28,078 bases of DNA from Leptospira adleri. GTDB lineage: Bacteria > Spirochaetota > Leptospiria > Leptospirales > Leptospiraceae. The notes under the pieces were generated by a model that saw only the letters and a program-made list of their open reading frames with translations, had not been told where the DNA came from and ran no database searches. This document shows, in pieces, positions 1 through 8,743 of the stretch (position 1 is its first letter; every line of letters starts with the position of its first letter). The stretch covers positions 1 through 28,078 of the forward strand of contig NZ_NPDU01000059.1 in assembly GCF_002811985.1 (NCBI RefSeq). Direction: 5' to 3'. Position numbers and translations under genes: made by a program.

Positions 1-132
1 CGCTTCCTCATCTAAGAGAGCGTTCAGCGTTTCTTCCACTGAGCCTCTTACGAGTTCGCTCAAGTCTTTCTTGAGCTGGGTCTCATCCACTTGAATTACT
101 TTCAGGTGCGCTTTTTCTTCTTCTGCCCTCAT
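1..132 (-). CDS. IS256-family (Mutator-type) transposase, N-terminal fragment cut by window edge
   Basis: The frame is open from an ATG at 132 to the window edge, giving 44 residues. The stretch LVRGSVEETLNALLDEEA is typical of the N-terminus of IS256-family DDE transposases, which usually continue with a Cys- and Arg-rich segment and then the DDE catalytic core. The start is supported by a GGAGAA sequence a few bases upstream. The catalytic part lies outside the window, so intactness cannot be judged. I could not identify the terminal inverted repeat or a target-site duplication on this side. The family call rests on recall of the motif, not on a search. It implies a mobile element bordering this chromosomal segment. 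Confidence 0.7.
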   Translation of the reverse strand, partial: MRAEEEKAHLKVIQVDETQLKKDLSELVRGSVEETLNALLDEEA

Positions 133-510
133 TGGGGGGTTCTCCTTTTTTTGAATTTGATCGTTACAAACTCAATCGGCAAGGAGAGCCTTCTCATTCA
201 TTCTTAAATCTGCGAAATATTTTGGACGTTATCTATTAAGAATTTTCGCTTTTGATTTCATTGAATCGGATTTTCTCTCACAATGAATTTGGAAGCAATC
301 CAAAAAAGAAAGTGGAGATTTTGTAAGAAGTTGGAGTTCCGAAAAAGCGGGTTCAGTTCGTTTTGGGTTTTCTATATCTAAGCGAAACTTTCTTGGAGAA
401 AACTCAAAAAACGGGAGAAAGAACGGAGGGGACCGATTTTATTTTCATAATAATTAGAATTCAAGAAAGAATCCCGCGAAAGAATTAAGAGCCGCGGCGA
501 AGCGTAGACT
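133..510. other. Gene-free spacer between IS256 end and PilZ gene
   Basis: About 380 bases with no credible coding frame on either strand. It must contain the outer end (terminal inverted repeat) of the IS256-type element, but I cannot place it without the other end for comparison. It also holds the 3' flank of the minus-strand operon. I see no clear rho-independent terminator here; the GC-rich stretch near 491-505 is only a weak candidate. The rest is AT-rich. Confidence 0.5.
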
Positions 511-891
511 TCAGTTCAGCTTCTTTTCTTTTTCGAAAAATTTCTTATGAATGAGATCTTGGATTTCGTTTCTATGATCGTCGGCGATGTTAACGAAGAT
601 GCTGTTCGCTTTCTTTCCGGAAGATCGGATGATTTCCGCTTCGAGAGTCATGTCTTTGCCGTTGATTTTCGCGTGAAGGTGGATACGATCGCCTTCGAAC
701 ATAGTCATTCTCGAGTCGAGCGCGACGCCTCCGGTTCCTATATCGAGAATGGTGACAGGATGTCTTTCCGACTTTCCTTTGATCGTCATTTCCGCGTCTA
801 AAGTGATTTTAACGCGGGCATTCTTTCTCTTTTGAATCGCAGGATCTCTGTATTCAAAGGAATCGTCGAATAAGGACTTAGTGCCGGCCAT
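511..891 (-). CDS. PilZ domain protein (probable c-di-GMP receptor)
   Basis: A 126-residue protein made almost entirely of one PilZ domain. The first half-motif is RKNAR (RxxxR, about residues 22-26). The second is DIGTGG (about residues 50-55), which matches D/N-x-S-x-x-G except that Gly replaces the usual Ser. PilZ domains bind cyclic di-GMP through these two motifs and alter motility, adhesion or export. Binding is therefore likely but not certain because of the Ser-to-Gly change. No signal peptide or membrane segment is present, so it should be cytosolic. The ATG lies 10 bases after the stop of the NRDE-family gene and no strong ribosome site precedes it, which fits co-translation as the last gene of the five-gene operon. 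The C-terminus is Lys/Glu rich. Confidence 0.85.
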   Translation of the reverse strand: MAGTKSLFDDSFEYRDPAIQKRKNARVKITLDAEMTIKGKSERHPVTILDIGTGGVALDSRMTMFEGDRIHLHAKINGKDMTLEAEIIRSSGKKANSIFVNIADDHRNEIQDLIHKKFFEKEKKLN

Positions 892-901
892 ATAAGTTCA
901 A

Positions 902-1648
902 TTATCCTGATGCCGAAAAATCCGTCAAAGTCAAATTAAGAACGGTCGGATCGGGTGATTCACAAGGTTGGCCGTCCTGGTACGTGACCGTCAACAACTT
1001 CTCCGTTAATACGACTTCAGTTTTTGAAACCGTATGCGCGTCCCTTCTGTGCATACAAGGGGAAAGAGCGCCTTTTTCGGGAAAATGAGAGGTAAGAAAA
1101 TTTTTGGATAATAGCAAAAACTCGTTCGAGTCGGGAAGAGTTTTCGGAAGAAAATATTCTTTGAAGGTCGCTTCTCTGGAAACTTGGGCCTTCGGTCCTT
1201 GCGTGAAGGAGCTGCCCATAATTTGAAACGTATCGTCGTTCGTAGTTGCGCTCAAATTCTCGCCGTCCCAAACAAAGACATCGGTTTTTTCGAGAGTGAT
1301 TCTTACCAATTTGAAAGGATAAAAATTTCGAAGATCGTCCTCTTTTAATTCGTCCGGATCTACTTCGCTTAACAAACAGGAACGAACGAGTAAACCTCGA
1401 CTCGTCGGGTTTCGGAGAAGTTTTAGAGTCGCTTCGTAAAAGTTCAGAAGACAATAGATTTCTTGAGACGAGTTGACTCCGATCCAAGTTCCTCCATAGT
1501 CTCCGTCCAAAGGAGAAATGGCGTAAACGGGACCGTTTCCGATTTTTTGAGGAAGAGAGGAAGGTTTTCGTTTTACGGATTCGTCCCGGTTGAAACCCAG
1601 ACCGAAAATTTTCTTTTCCTTATTTCTATAGATGATTGCAGTGCACAT
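902..1648 (-). CDS. NRDE / TANGO2 family protein
   Basis: A 248-residue protein starting Met-Cys-Thr, with GFNRDES at about residues 18-24. That is the NRDE signature of the DUF833/TANGO2 family. The conserved Cys at position 2 suggests an N-terminal-nucleophile-like fold after Met removal; this is knowledge of the family, and no reaction is established for bacterial members. Further family features are the GGTWIGVN segment (about residues 52-59), SRGLLVR, and a C-terminal stretch of alternating short strands. No signal peptide is seen. The ATG lies 7 bases after the stop of the upstream OmpA-like gene with no obvious Shine-Dalgarno sequence, so translation probably depends on the preceding gene. 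A catabolic or detoxifying hydrolase role is possible but is only inference. Confidence 0.85.
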   Translation of the reverse strand: MCTAIIYRNKEKKIFGLGFNRDESVKRKPSSLPQKIGNGPVYAISPLDGDYGGTWIGVNSSQEIYCLLNFYEATLKLLRNPTSRGLLVRSCLLSEVDPDELKEDDLRNFYPFKLVRITLEKTDVFVWDGENLSATTNDDTFQIMGSSFTQGPKAQVSREATFKEYFLPKTLPDSNEFLLLSKNFLTSHFPEKGALSPCMHRRDAHTVSKTEVVLTEKLLTVTYQDGQPCESPDPTVLNLTLTDFSASG

Positions 1649-1655
1649 AACGTGT

Positions 1656-3485
1656 TCAAGGCGAAAGATAAAAATCGATTCTATGATTTTTATCCGCTTC
1701 GTATTTTCCGGAACCGGGAATCAAGGGAAGGGTTTCTCCGTAACCTCGATATCGGACTCTTCCGAACGGAGCCGATTTGGAAAAGAAATATTCGAACGCG
1801 GTTTTGGCCCGTTCCTCCGTAGTCACTTGGTTTACTTCTTCGTCTCCCTGATGGGAGGAATGGGATTGAACTTCTATTTTATATCCCGGGAATTCGTTTA
1901 ACAAAGATCTGATCTTTCCGGGAAGAGTCCACCATCTCGCCTCCACCTGCGATTCGGGAATTGAAATTCGAAGAGAGTTATCCTCTTCGAGAACCAGAAT
2001 TCCGGTTTTAAATTCTCCGCCCGTTCCGCCCGATTCTCTTCCCAGAACGTCCGTGAATTTCCATTCAAAATAGAAGTCACTTAACGAACCGACTCTGGCG
2101 CCGGTTTCGTCCAATCCCTCCCAGGGAATTTCTTCCGAAGGTGAACCGTTTCCGGACCAAGTTTTGATTTTTCTTTTTAAGTCAGTATCAGGCGGTGTTT
2201 CGTATAACGTAATTTCCCAGGATTGAAGAGGAACCCCTTGGGCTGAAAGAAAAATTCTTAAAAGGTCGTTTTTGCCGTCGTTGTCGGGCGTGAATTCTTT
2301 CGGAGATACGGCAAGGGAGAGATGAAAGGAGTCTTTCGTAACCTGAAAAAAAGAAGGAATGGACAGATAACGTTCGTATCGACTGTGAATCGTTAGGCGA
2401 TAATAGTAGACGCCCTGGGAAATAAAATCGCCTGCTTGATTTCTAAGATCCCATCTCCATTCCGAAGAAGGTTCGCCGGTATCTCTGATACGATAGACGC
2501 TCTTCTCTTCGATTCCATTCTTCTGAAAAATTTCAATCTCGTAAGAATCGGTTTTTATTTTGGGCGAAACGAAGGAATGGAATCGAACGGAGTTCTTCAA
2601 ACTTCCGGGTAGAAAGGAATACAATTTGGAATCGGAATACAAATCTACGCCGCCTGTTTCGCTTCGAATCGTTAAGTCGTTTAACAAAGTTGCGGATTCG
2701 TTTTTTCCCTTATCAAATCCGATCAAACGATAGGAATAAATTCCGCTCGGAAGCTGTTTGTTTGAAAAGTCGGATCCGTCCCAACTCAGATTGGAGGGAA
2801 CTTCTTTGAGTTTCCATGAATAGGATTTTACGACCTTTCCGTCCGAATCCAAAAATTCACCGGTGAAGTTGTCTCCGAATTCTCCCGAGACTTTTTGCGA
2901 GATGTTGATCCTGGATGCGGAGCGGTCTCCTCCTAAAAAAAGAACTCTTGTTTTTGCGTTCAGTTCCGAACTCGGAGAATGAGAATCGAGAAGGATCGAC
3001 TTCTCTTCCGAAAGAAGATTTTCTTTATTCTCCGTCACCAGTCTTAATCTGTATTTGTATTCTCCGTCCGGTAATAGAAAACCTTTCGAGTCTTCTCCGC
3101 TCCAGAGAATGGATTCGGGAATTACGATCTCCGACGGAGAAAGTTTATTCTCGTCCTGCAAAAACGGAAAGAGGGAGAATCCTTTTTTTCTTCTATGATC
3201 GGCTCGAAAGGTTTTTACGATATCGTCCCCCGCATTCTTTACGACTAGTTCCCAGTCGAACAAACGAGGAAGCGCGGATTTGGAGATTCTAAATTCTACT
3301 GTATCGTTTCTTCCGTCCCAATTCGGCGAGAACGACTCCGAACTCGTTTTGATAAAAGTGTCCGCGCTTATGGACTGGGAAAAAAATAAGAAGGAAGTCG
3401 CAATAAAAAGAATCCGGTTCCGCACGCAGTACACTCTAAATTGGTACGTTTTTTTTCCTATGTTTTTTTTAAGAATGGGATTCAA
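1656..3485 (-). CDS. Exported OmpA-like protein with FlgD/CHU-type repeats
   Basis: A protein of about 609 residues with a hydrophobic export signal ([17 protein letters not shown], cleavage likely before DTF). Two segments carry the calcium-loop-like motif F-S/T-P-x-x-D-G-x-[11 protein letters not shown] near the mature N-terminus and TPDNDGKND in the middle. This motif is seen in FlgD-type Ig-like and gliding-motility-associated repeats, and several Ig-like units with SGIYSYRL or QGVYYYRL strands lie between. The last 110 or so residues resemble an OmpA C-terminal peptidoglycan-binding domain ([30 protein letters not shown]) but are degenerate, with weak Asp/Arg peptidoglycan contacts. The frame opens with TTG at 3485, 7 bases after the Nudix stop. 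A GTG at 3422 would give a more typical signal peptide, so the start is uncertain. Location is probably periplasm or outer membrane. A role in envelope structure is inference. Confidence 0.75.
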   Translation of the reverse strand: MNPILKKNIGKKTYQFRVYCVRNRILFIATSFLFFSQSISADTFIKTSSESFSPNWDGRNDTVEFRISKSALPRLFDWELVVKNAGDDIVKTFRADHRRKKGFSLFPFLQDENKLSPSEIVIPESILWSGEDSKGFLLPDGEYKYRLRLVTENKENLLSEEKSILLDSHSPSSELNAKTRVLFLGGDRSASRINISQKVSGEFGDNFTGEFLDSDGKVVKSYSWKLKEVPSNLSWDGSDFSNKQLPSGIYSYRLIGFDKGKNESATLLNDLTIRSETGGVDLYSDSKLYSFLPGSLKNSVRFHSFVSPKIKTDSYEIEIFQKNGIEEKSVYRIRDTGEPSSEWRWDLRNQAGDFISQGVYYYRLTIHSRYERYLSIPSFFQVTKDSFHLSLAVSPKEFTPDNDGKNDLLRIFLSAQGVPLQSWEITLYETPPDTDLKRKIKTWSGNGSPSEEIPWEGLDETGARVGSLSDFYFEWKFTDVLGRESGGTGGEFKTGILVLEEDNSLRISIPESQVEARWWTLPGKIRSLLNEFPGYKIEVQSHSSHQGDEEVNQVTTEERAKTAFEYFFSKSAPFGRVRYRGYGETLPLIPGSGKYEADKNHRIDFYLSP

Positions 3486-3492
3486 CGTTCGA

Positions 3493-4044
3493 TCAGGATT
3501 CTTTCGAAGGAGGATAGTTTCTCTTGCGAGTGCTTCCTAAATGAAAGGAGTTTTTATCCGGCGAATCCACGTATTGCCGGAGCGCGTAATAAACCGAAGT
3601 GAAAGCGAGTTCTTCCCAAGGGATTTCGTTTGTCGCAAAGAGTCTAACTTCTTCGGATTCCGAACTCTCGGAAAACTTACCGTCGACGAGATCTGCTAAA
3701 AAGAACATATAAATCTGACTGATATGAGGGATACTATAAACGCACTGCAATCCGACGATGTTGATCCGGGCATTCGCTTCCTCGTCGGTTTCTCGGATCG
3801 CTCCTTCTTCCACTGTTTCCCGATTCTCCAAAAAACCCGCGGGAAGAGTCCAGTAACCCTTTCTAGGTTCGATCGCTCGTTTGCAGAGAAGAATTTTGTC
3901 CTCCCAAATCGGAATACTTCCCACCACAACTTTCGGATTTTGATAGTGAATCGTTCCGCAGTTTTCGCAGATATACCGAGGTCGATTGTCTCCCTCGGGA
4001 ATTTTTTGTAAAACGGAAGATCCGCAAGAACTACAGAATTTCAT
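3493..4044 (-). CDS. Nudix hydrolase with N-terminal zinc ribbon
   Basis: A 183-residue protein. The N-terminus is a zinc ribbon with Cys4, Cys7, Cys26 and Cys29. It is followed by a Nudix domain whose box runs from Gly70 to Ala92 (G-x5-E-x7-R-E-T-D-E-E-A-N-A). The box keeps the metal-binding REx2EE glutamates; the variant end EEANA instead of EExG is normal in the zinc-ribbon ADP-ribose pyrophosphatase-like group (COG1051). Members hydrolyse nucleoside diphosphates linked to another moiety, such as ADP-ribose or NADH. The exact substrate cannot be read from sequence. The protein should be cytosolic. Its ATG overlaps the stop of the CstA gene (ATGA), which indicates translational coupling. 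The Lys/Arg-rich tail after about residue 160 is not part of the Nudix fold. Confidence 0.88.
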   Translation of the reverse strand: MKFCSSCGSSVLQKIPEGDNRPRYICENCGTIHYQNPKVVVGSIPIWEDKILLCKRAIEPRKGYWTLPAGFLENRETVEEGAIRETDEEANARINIVGLQCVYSIPHISQIYMFFLADLVDGKFSESSESEEVRLFATNEIPWEELAFTSVYYALRQYVDSPDKNSFHLGSTRKRNYPPSKES

Positions 4045-5921
4045 ACTTTTCTAATGCGATTCCAAGTGAGAGTCGCTTCGACCAAAAGCCAAACCGTTAG
4101 GACGATCAGGGTTCCGCCGACTCCCGCGAGTAAGATGTTAGGAGAAGGTCCGAGTAAAAAATCGAAAAAGTTCCGAATCATCGCCCAAAGTGTCACCGTC
4201 AAAACGAACAACATCGGAAGAAATGCCACCTTGATTCTTTTCTTCGATTTGAGAAGGAAAACGGTTACAACCAAAAGTGCGAGTCCCGCAAGAAGTTGAT
4301 TCGTGGTTCCGAAAAGTTTCCACAGCGCCAGTCCCGCCGGTTTTTTCTTTCCATCCTGTTCTATCTCCATAAAAGCGAAAAAGCCGATCGCGGCGCAGGC
4401 GATCAAACTGGAGACGTAACGATTTCCGACGAGATTCTGAATCCAAGAAATTCGAGTCGACTCCGCGATTTCCTCGATATTGTACCGGAGAAGTCTTGTG
4501 GCGGAATCCAAAGAAGTCAGTGCGAAACTGATGACGATGAGCGCGATAAAACCTTGTCCGAACGTTTCCGGAATTCCTATCTGGGCCAAAAATCTTCCGG
4601 TTCCGTAAATGTAAGCGCCGACCTGCGGAGCCAAACCTTGAATCCCGGACCAGGAACGATAGAAGCCGGACCATTCGGTCGCGGAACTGAATCCGATGGT
4701 GCAGGCGATGACCGCTGAAAGACCTAACAACGATTCGCCGATCATCCCTCCGTAACCGATCGGTCTCGCGTCGATTTCTCTGTCTAATTGTTTCGCCGTC
4801 GTACCCGAGCTGACTAACGCGTGAAAGCCGGAAACCGCGCCGCAGGCGATCGTGATAAAAACGAAAGGTATCAAATCTAAGCCGATCGAGTCCGTTCGAA
4901 TCGCATCCGCGTTGAACGAAGGAAAGTTTTGCAAAACAGCGCCGGAGAAGAATCCAAGATAGATCAAAATGATTCCCAAATACAAAAGGAAAGAATTGAT
5001 GTAGTCGCGACTTTGTAAGAGAAGCCAGATCGGAGTTACGGACGCCAAAAAAGCGTAGAACAACAGGATGTATTTCCAACTTCCGGTGGAAGGGGAAGTG
5101 TCGACGGACGCAAGTCCTGTAGCTTGCAGAACGGATTCTTGCATTCCCAAAACCATGGAAGCGAGAGTCGCGAGAACGCTGACGATCGTCAAAGGGGTGA
5201 GGCTCATTCCTTTTTTGTAATGTAGATATCCTACAATGATCGCAAGAATCATGATCGCCGCGGAAGGAATTACCGCCTCCGGAAAATGACTTCTTAGACG
5301 GATGGAAGGTTTTTCCTGGGTTCTGATTTCTCCTGGATGGTCGTGCGATTCTTTGGTTGGATCTTTTACGTCTGCGGTTGCGTTAGGCGGAATCTTTGTG
5401 GTTTCCGCCGCGACGGTCGGTTGGGAAGTTTGGATCGCTTTCGGATCCGCGGAAAACATTTCGGCGAGAACCAAAACGAACACCCCCATCGCAAGAGCCA
5501 CTAAGAAGAAGATGATTGCATGGAACAGGCTTCTCGCACGATGACCGAGAAGGTCTTCCGCGACTTGGCCGATGCTCTTGCCCTGGTTGCGGACCGAGAC
5601 GACCAAGGCTCCGAAATCGTGCACGCAACCCACAAAAATACTTCCAAATACCACCCAAATCATGGCCGGAAGCCAACCCCAAATGACCGCGACCGCAGGT
5701 CCAAGAATGGGAGCCAAACCCGCGATGGACGCGTAGTGATGACCGAATAAGACGATCGGTTTCGTGGGAAGGTAATCTACCCCGTCATTGAACTTATGAG
5801 CCGGAGTATCCGTCGTATTGTCTTTCAATTCGAAGATCGATCGAGAGATATAACCCGAATAAAATTTATATCCAAGGAAATAGACGAGGAAACAACCGAG
5901 GACCGCGATGAGTGGAAGCAT
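4041..5921 (-). CDS. cstA: CstA-family carbon starvation / peptide-pyruvate transporter
   Basis: A multi-pass inner-membrane protein of about 626 residues from the chosen start. CstA hallmarks are FLGYKFYS in the first helix, [46 protein letters not shown] and [16 protein letters not shown] family-typical [13 protein letters not shown] segment lies in the second half. CstA-family proteins import peptides and/or pyruvate under carbon limitation. A hydrophilic insert of about 50 residues follows the fourth or fifth helix ([16 protein letters not shown]...), as in other CstA homologues with a periplasmic loop. The frame stays open up to 6125, but the extra N-terminus is basic, unlike CstA, and overlaps the divergent J-domain gene. 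I therefore chose ATG 5921, which places [20 protein letters not shown] right at the N-terminus. A TTG at 5957 is an alternative. It is the first gene of the five-gene operon. Confidence 0.85.
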   Translation of the reverse strand: MLPLIAVLGCFLVYFLGYKFYSGYISRSIFELKDNTTDTPAHKFNDGVDYLPTKPIVLFGHHYASIAGLAPILGPAVAVIWGWLPAMIWVVFGSIFVGCVHDFGALVVSVRNQGKSIGQVAEDLLGHRARSLFHAIIFFLVALAMGVFVLVLAEMFSADPKAIQTSQPTVAAETTKIPPNATADVKDPTKESHDHPGEIRTQEKPSIRLRSHFPEAVIPSAAIMILAIIVGYLHYKKGMSLTPLTIVSVLATLASMVLGMQESVLQATGLASVDTSPSTGSWKYILLFYAFLASVTPIWLLLQSRDYINSFLLYLGIILIYLGFFSGAVLQNFPSFNADAIRTDSIGLDLIPFVFITIACGAVSGFHALVSSGTTAKQLDREIDARPIGYGGMIGESLLGLSAVIACTIGFSSATEWSGFYRSWSGIQGLAPQVGAYIYGTGRFLAQIGIPETFGQGFIALIVISFALTSLDSATRLLRYNIEEIAESTRISWIQNLVGNRYVSSLIACAAIGFFAFMEIEQDGKKKPAGLALWKLFGTTNQLLAGLALLVVTVFLLKSKKRIKVAFLPMLFVLTVTLWAMIRNFFDFLLGPSPNILLAGVGGTLIVLTVWLLVEATLTWNRIRKV

Positions 5922-6066
5922 ATTAGGATGGATGGAGTTAAGAAAGGATCCGAGCAAACCTTTTTTCGAAGCCCGGGAAGAATTCCGTTTCGGATTCTTA
6001 TGGAAGAATCTGAAAAAGAATTGATGAACGGATTTACTAGGGTTGAAAATCTGGAAGTAGAAGGGA
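5922..6066. promoter_or_regulatory. Divergent promoter region between cstA operon and J-domain gene
   Basis: A 145-base region between two divergently read genes. It must carry promoters in both directions if the cstA start is 5921. It contains a small inverted repeat, GATTCTT at 5993-5999 and AAGAATC at 6004-6010, with a 4-base loop, which could be an operator or simply a chance hairpin. I cannot assign -35 and -10 boxes with confidence. Confidence 0.4.
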
Positions 6067-6942
6067 ATGCAGACTCGAAGTTTTGAACAGATTCGTTCCT
6101 CTTTGGAGGATATCATATTCGACATTCAATCCGGATGTACGAACTGCGAATGGTATATCTCCGTGGAAAAAATCATCTCCGCTTTGAACATCCGTAAGGA
6201 AGATTATTATAGAATTTTTTACGATCTTAGAAACGAGGTTCATTTTTCCTCAAGAGCGGCTTCCGGTTTTAACGAAACGCAGGCGGATTCTCTCATACAA
6301 CTTCTTTCCAAAATTCTGAAGATAGAAGGAATCGGAGATGAATTTGCAAAAAACGGAATATACTTCGACGACAATTATCTTGCCGAACTTCAGATCAATC
6401 TGAAGGAAAATATCCAGAATCGTTTGGAAAGACACGAACTGGATAAAGAGCTGCTTCTTCTTTTGTCCTCGGCGACGATCGACTTCGACGACGCGTTCGA
6501 TTCTTACTTCGACGATAAATTCAATTTCGAAAGAATCGTCGTAAACGGGATCTCCGATTTTATGGAATCGAAATCGATTCAAAACGACTACGGAGCGGAC
6601 GTTTTTTTAAAAAATCATATCTTTTCCATTCTCAATACTAAGTTGTTTCATCTTAGGGAAATCACGAGAGAATACAGGGACCGCGCTTATTACGAATTGT
6701 TCGGGGCCTTCCGAAAAAAACCGAAAAAGAAAAAACCGGTTTCCGTGTTTCAGGAGATGGATCCGGAAACGCAAAGACATCTCGACGTCCTCGGTTTCGA
6801 CGCGCCTTGTACTCTTGAGGAGTTGAAAAAAAGATTCAAAGAATTGATCAAAAAATATCATCCCGACATCAACAAGGACGGATTGGAAATGACTCAACGA
6901 ATCATCGCCTCCTATAATTTTTTGATCATGAGGATGAGTTAG
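6067..6942 (+). CDS. Protein with C-terminal DnaJ (J) domain
   Basis: A 291-residue cytosolic protein. The last 55 or so residues form a J domain: [20 protein letters not shown], then [14 protein letters not shown] with the HPD triad at about residues 265-267, then a final helix. The HPD loop stimulates DnaK-type ATPases, so the protein is probably a specialised DnaK co-chaperone. There are no Gly/Phe, zinc-finger or C-terminal substrate domains of classical DnaJ. The first 210 or so residues are mostly helical, acidic and unrecognised, rich in Asp ([13 protein letters not shown]), with a basic KKPKKKKP linker just before the J domain. The ATG at 6067 is preceded by AAGGG very close by and GGAAG further up. 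The next gene starts on the base after its stop. A J domain at the C-terminus with an unknown N-terminal module is less common than the reverse. Confidence 0.85.
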   Translation: MQTRSFEQIRSSLEDIIFDIQSGCTNCEWYISVEKIISALNIRKEDYYRIFYDLRNEVHFSSRAASGFNETQADSLIQLLSKILKIEGIGDEFAKNGIYFDDNYLAELQINLKENIQNRLERHELDKELLLLLSSATIDFDDAFDSYFDDKFNFERIVVNGISDFMESKSIQNDYGADVFLKNHIFSILNTKLFHLREITREYRDRAYYELFGAFRKKPKKKKPVSVFQEMDPETQRHLDVLGFDAPCTLEELKKRFKELIKKYHPDINKDGLEMTQRIIASYNFLIMRMS

Positions 6943-7584
6943 TTGTTCTTTTGGATTTCGCGCGGAGTTCCGGAGCCTTATATTCCTCCCGCGCGACCGG
7001 AGATCGTTCATCCCTTGCACGCGGTTCCGCCTTCGCCAGCTTCCAGAAAAATCGAAACCGAAGAAAAATCGACAAAGGAGAATTTATCCAAAGGTTTTTC
7101 CGAGGGAGCAAGCTCGGAATACAAAGCCAATTCTTCGCTCTCCGACGTTAAATCCAAGCAGGGAGAACTTTTGTCCTCCTTGACCGCGAGGGATTTGATG
7201 AGTTCGCACGTGGTCAGTTTTGAAGAGACGGATCTGATCGAAAGAGCGGAAGAGATATTTTTTCAAAAAAGATTCCGACACGTTCCCGTGATCAAAGACG
7301 AATCCACGTTATGCGGAATTCTTTCCGATCGGGATTGGATGAGATGGCAACTGACGAAAGGAAAGGATGTCGGATTAGCAAAAACGATAGGCGACATCAT
7401 GAAGACGAAAGTGCTTTCCGTCCAGATTTATGCAGGAATCGGAGAAATTTCGAAAGTCCTTTTCGAGGAAAGAATCGGATGTCTACCGGTCGTGAACGAG
7501 CAGGCCCAGGTCATCGGAATGATCACTCGAAGCGACGTCCTTCGCGCGATTTTGAAGGTCAACGAAAGGGAATTTCTCGCTTGA
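6943..7584 (+). CDS. CBS-domain pair protein
   Basis: A 213-residue protein. The first 80 or so residues are low-complexity, Pro-, Ser- and Lys-rich, and probably disordered. Two CBS domains follow, at roughly residues 84-136 ([37 protein letters not shown]) and 152-204 ([29 protein letters not shown]). Paired CBS domains usually bind adenosine nucleotides or S-adenosylmethionine and act as energy or ligand sensors. No catalytic domain is attached, so it is probably a stand-alone regulatory module. The start is TTG, directly after the TAG of the J-domain gene. An AGGA about 9 bases upstream, lying inside the preceding gene, supports this start and tight coupling. Confidence 0.88.
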   Translation: MFFWISRGVPEPYIPPARPEIVHPLHAVPPSPASRKIETEEKSTKENLSKGFSEGASSEYKANSSLSDVKSKQGELLSSLTARDLMSSHVVSFEETDLIERAEEIFFQKRFRHVPVIKDESTLCGILSDRDWMRWQLTKGKDVGLAKTIGDIMKTKVLSVQIYAGIGEISKVLFEERIGCLPVVNEQAQVIGMITRSDVLRAILKVNEREFLA

Positions 7585-7632
7585 GTCGGGAATGAATTCT
7601 TTTAACTTAGAGCGAAAATAAAGAGGATAATA

Positions 7633-8253
7633 TTGAATCCATCGATCATCATCCGACCCGCCGAAGCCAAGGACGTAGATACAATCGTTCCTTTGATTTA
7701 TTCTTCAGGCCCTGCCGCTTGGGATTACGTGTTCACCCAAGGATCCAAAACGCCCTTTGATTTTCTCCGCACTTCGTTTATCAAACGAGGAAACACGATC
7801 TCATATAAGAATCATTACGTGGCGGAATCGGACGGAGAAGTCGTCGGTTCGATCATGAGTTATAGACAACCTTCCTTTCTTTTGTTAAACGGAGGGACCG
7901 CCTTGAGAATCGTTTCCGTGTACGGGTTCGCGGCTCCGAAGGTAATGGCGCGGGGACTCGTGACCGAGGGAATGATTCGTCCGCCTAAATCCGGAAGACT
8001 TTATCTCGGACACATAGCGGTTTCCGAAAAATACAGAGGAAAAGGAATCGGAAAAAATCTCATCCGTTTTATGGCTAATGAATTTCCACGGTTTCAAACC
8101 TTGTCCTTGGATGTTTCGCAAAAGAACGACGCAGCGATTCGACTCTACAACGGGCTCGGATTTCAGACGGTGGAAACGAGAAGTTTCAGCGGGCCGGCCG
8201 GGAAAGTGCCGGATCATTTTTACATGGAAGTGGAAAGAAGTATATTAAAGTAA
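7633..8253 (+). CDS. GNAT-family N-acetyltransferase
   Basis: A 206-residue protein with a GNAT fold. The acetyl-CoA pyrophosphate-binding motif A is HIAVSEKYRGKGIGKNLI, with R-G-K-G-I-G at residues 135-140. Motif B is LSLDVSQKNDAAIRLYNGLGFQ, where the N-x-A-x-x-L-Y-x-x-x-G-F pattern closes the acetyl-CoA site. It resembles RimI-like acetyltransferases, with an insertion of unknown role around residues 75-120. The acceptor cannot be named from sequence. The start is TTG, preceded at suitable distance by AGAGG. It lies 48 bases after the CBS gene and 4 bases before the thioesterase gene, so it probably leads a three-gene unit with the thioesterase and the AraC regulator. No export signal is seen. 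Confidence 0.88.
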   Translation: MNPSIIIRPAEAKDVDTIVPLIYSSGPAAWDYVFTQGSKTPFDFLRTSFIKRGNTISYKNHYVAESDGEVVGSIMSYRQPSFLLLNGGTALRIVSVYGFAAPKVMARGLVTEGMIRPPKSGRLYLGHIAVSEKYRGKGIGKNLIRFMANEFPRFQTLSLDVSQKNDAAIRLYNGLGFQTVETRSFSGPAGKVPDHFYMEVERSILK

Positions 8254-8257
8254 TCGA

Positions 8258-8743
8258 ATGGAAAATTTAAAAACACCGCACCAGAGTTCCGTGGAAACCA
8301 GACATATCGTAATGCCCGATCAAGCAAACCACTACGGAACTTTGTTCGGCGGAACTCTAATGTATTGGATCGATATGATCGCGGTCATGGTCGCGCAAAG
8401 GCATTGCGGAAAGGAAGCCGTTACCGCGAGCGTGGATCGTCTCAACTTTATAGCTCCGATTGCGGTAGGCGATCACGTAATTTTAAAGGCGAGCGTCAAT
8501 TATACCGGAAGAACTTCGATGGAAGTCGGCGTTCAGGTCTCGAAGGAAAATCCGTACACGGGGACCATCGTAAGGGCGACGACCGCGTATCTCACCTTCG
8601 TGGCGTTAGACGAATCTAAAAAACCCTGTCCTGTTCCGCAGATCAAACCCGAAACCGAAGACGAGACGAGAAGATTTAAGAATGCGGTGCTAAGACAGGA
8701 ATCCAATCGGGAGCTGGTAAAAAAGATCCGAGAGTCGAAATGA
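8258..8743 (+). CDS. Acyl-CoA thioesterase, hotdog fold (YciA/BFIT type)
   Basis: A 161-residue single hotdog domain. The conserved block N24-HYGTLFGGTLMYWID39 matches the YciA/acyl-CoA hydrolase signature, with Asn24 and Asp39 at the positions used for catalysis in this family. SVDRLNFIAPIAVGD and the later TTAYLTFVALD strand are also typical. These enzymes hydrolyse acyl-CoA to free acid and CoA and control acyl-CoA pools. Chain-length preference cannot be read here. The C-terminal 30 residues are charged and helical (RRFKNAVLRQESNRELVKKI). It starts 4 bases after the GNAT stop and ends with an ATGA overlap onto the AraC gene, so the three genes are very probably cotranscribed. Confidence 0.9.
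   Translation: MENLKTPHQSSVETRHIVMPDQANHYGTLFGGTLMYWIDMIAVMVAQRHCGKEAVTASVDRLNFIAPIAVGDHVILKASVNYTGRTSMEVGVQVSKENPYTGTIVRATTAYLTFVALDESKKPCPVPQIKPETEDETRRFKNAVLRQESNRELVKKIRESK

Noticed and set aside
3776..3840. Nudix box ending EEANA as a broken active site
   Set aside because: This ending is normal for the zinc-ribbon Nudix group and the metal-binding Glu residues are kept.
4138..5079. 313-residue frame on the minus strand inside cstA
   Set aside because: It is an offset frame of the same strand as the CstA gene; its composition is Arg- and Phe-rich, which is typical of a shadow frame, and it has no recognisable domain.
5922..6125. N-terminal extension of CstA
   Set aside because: The extra residues are basic and unlike CstA and would overlap the J-domain gene; start 5921 is preferred.
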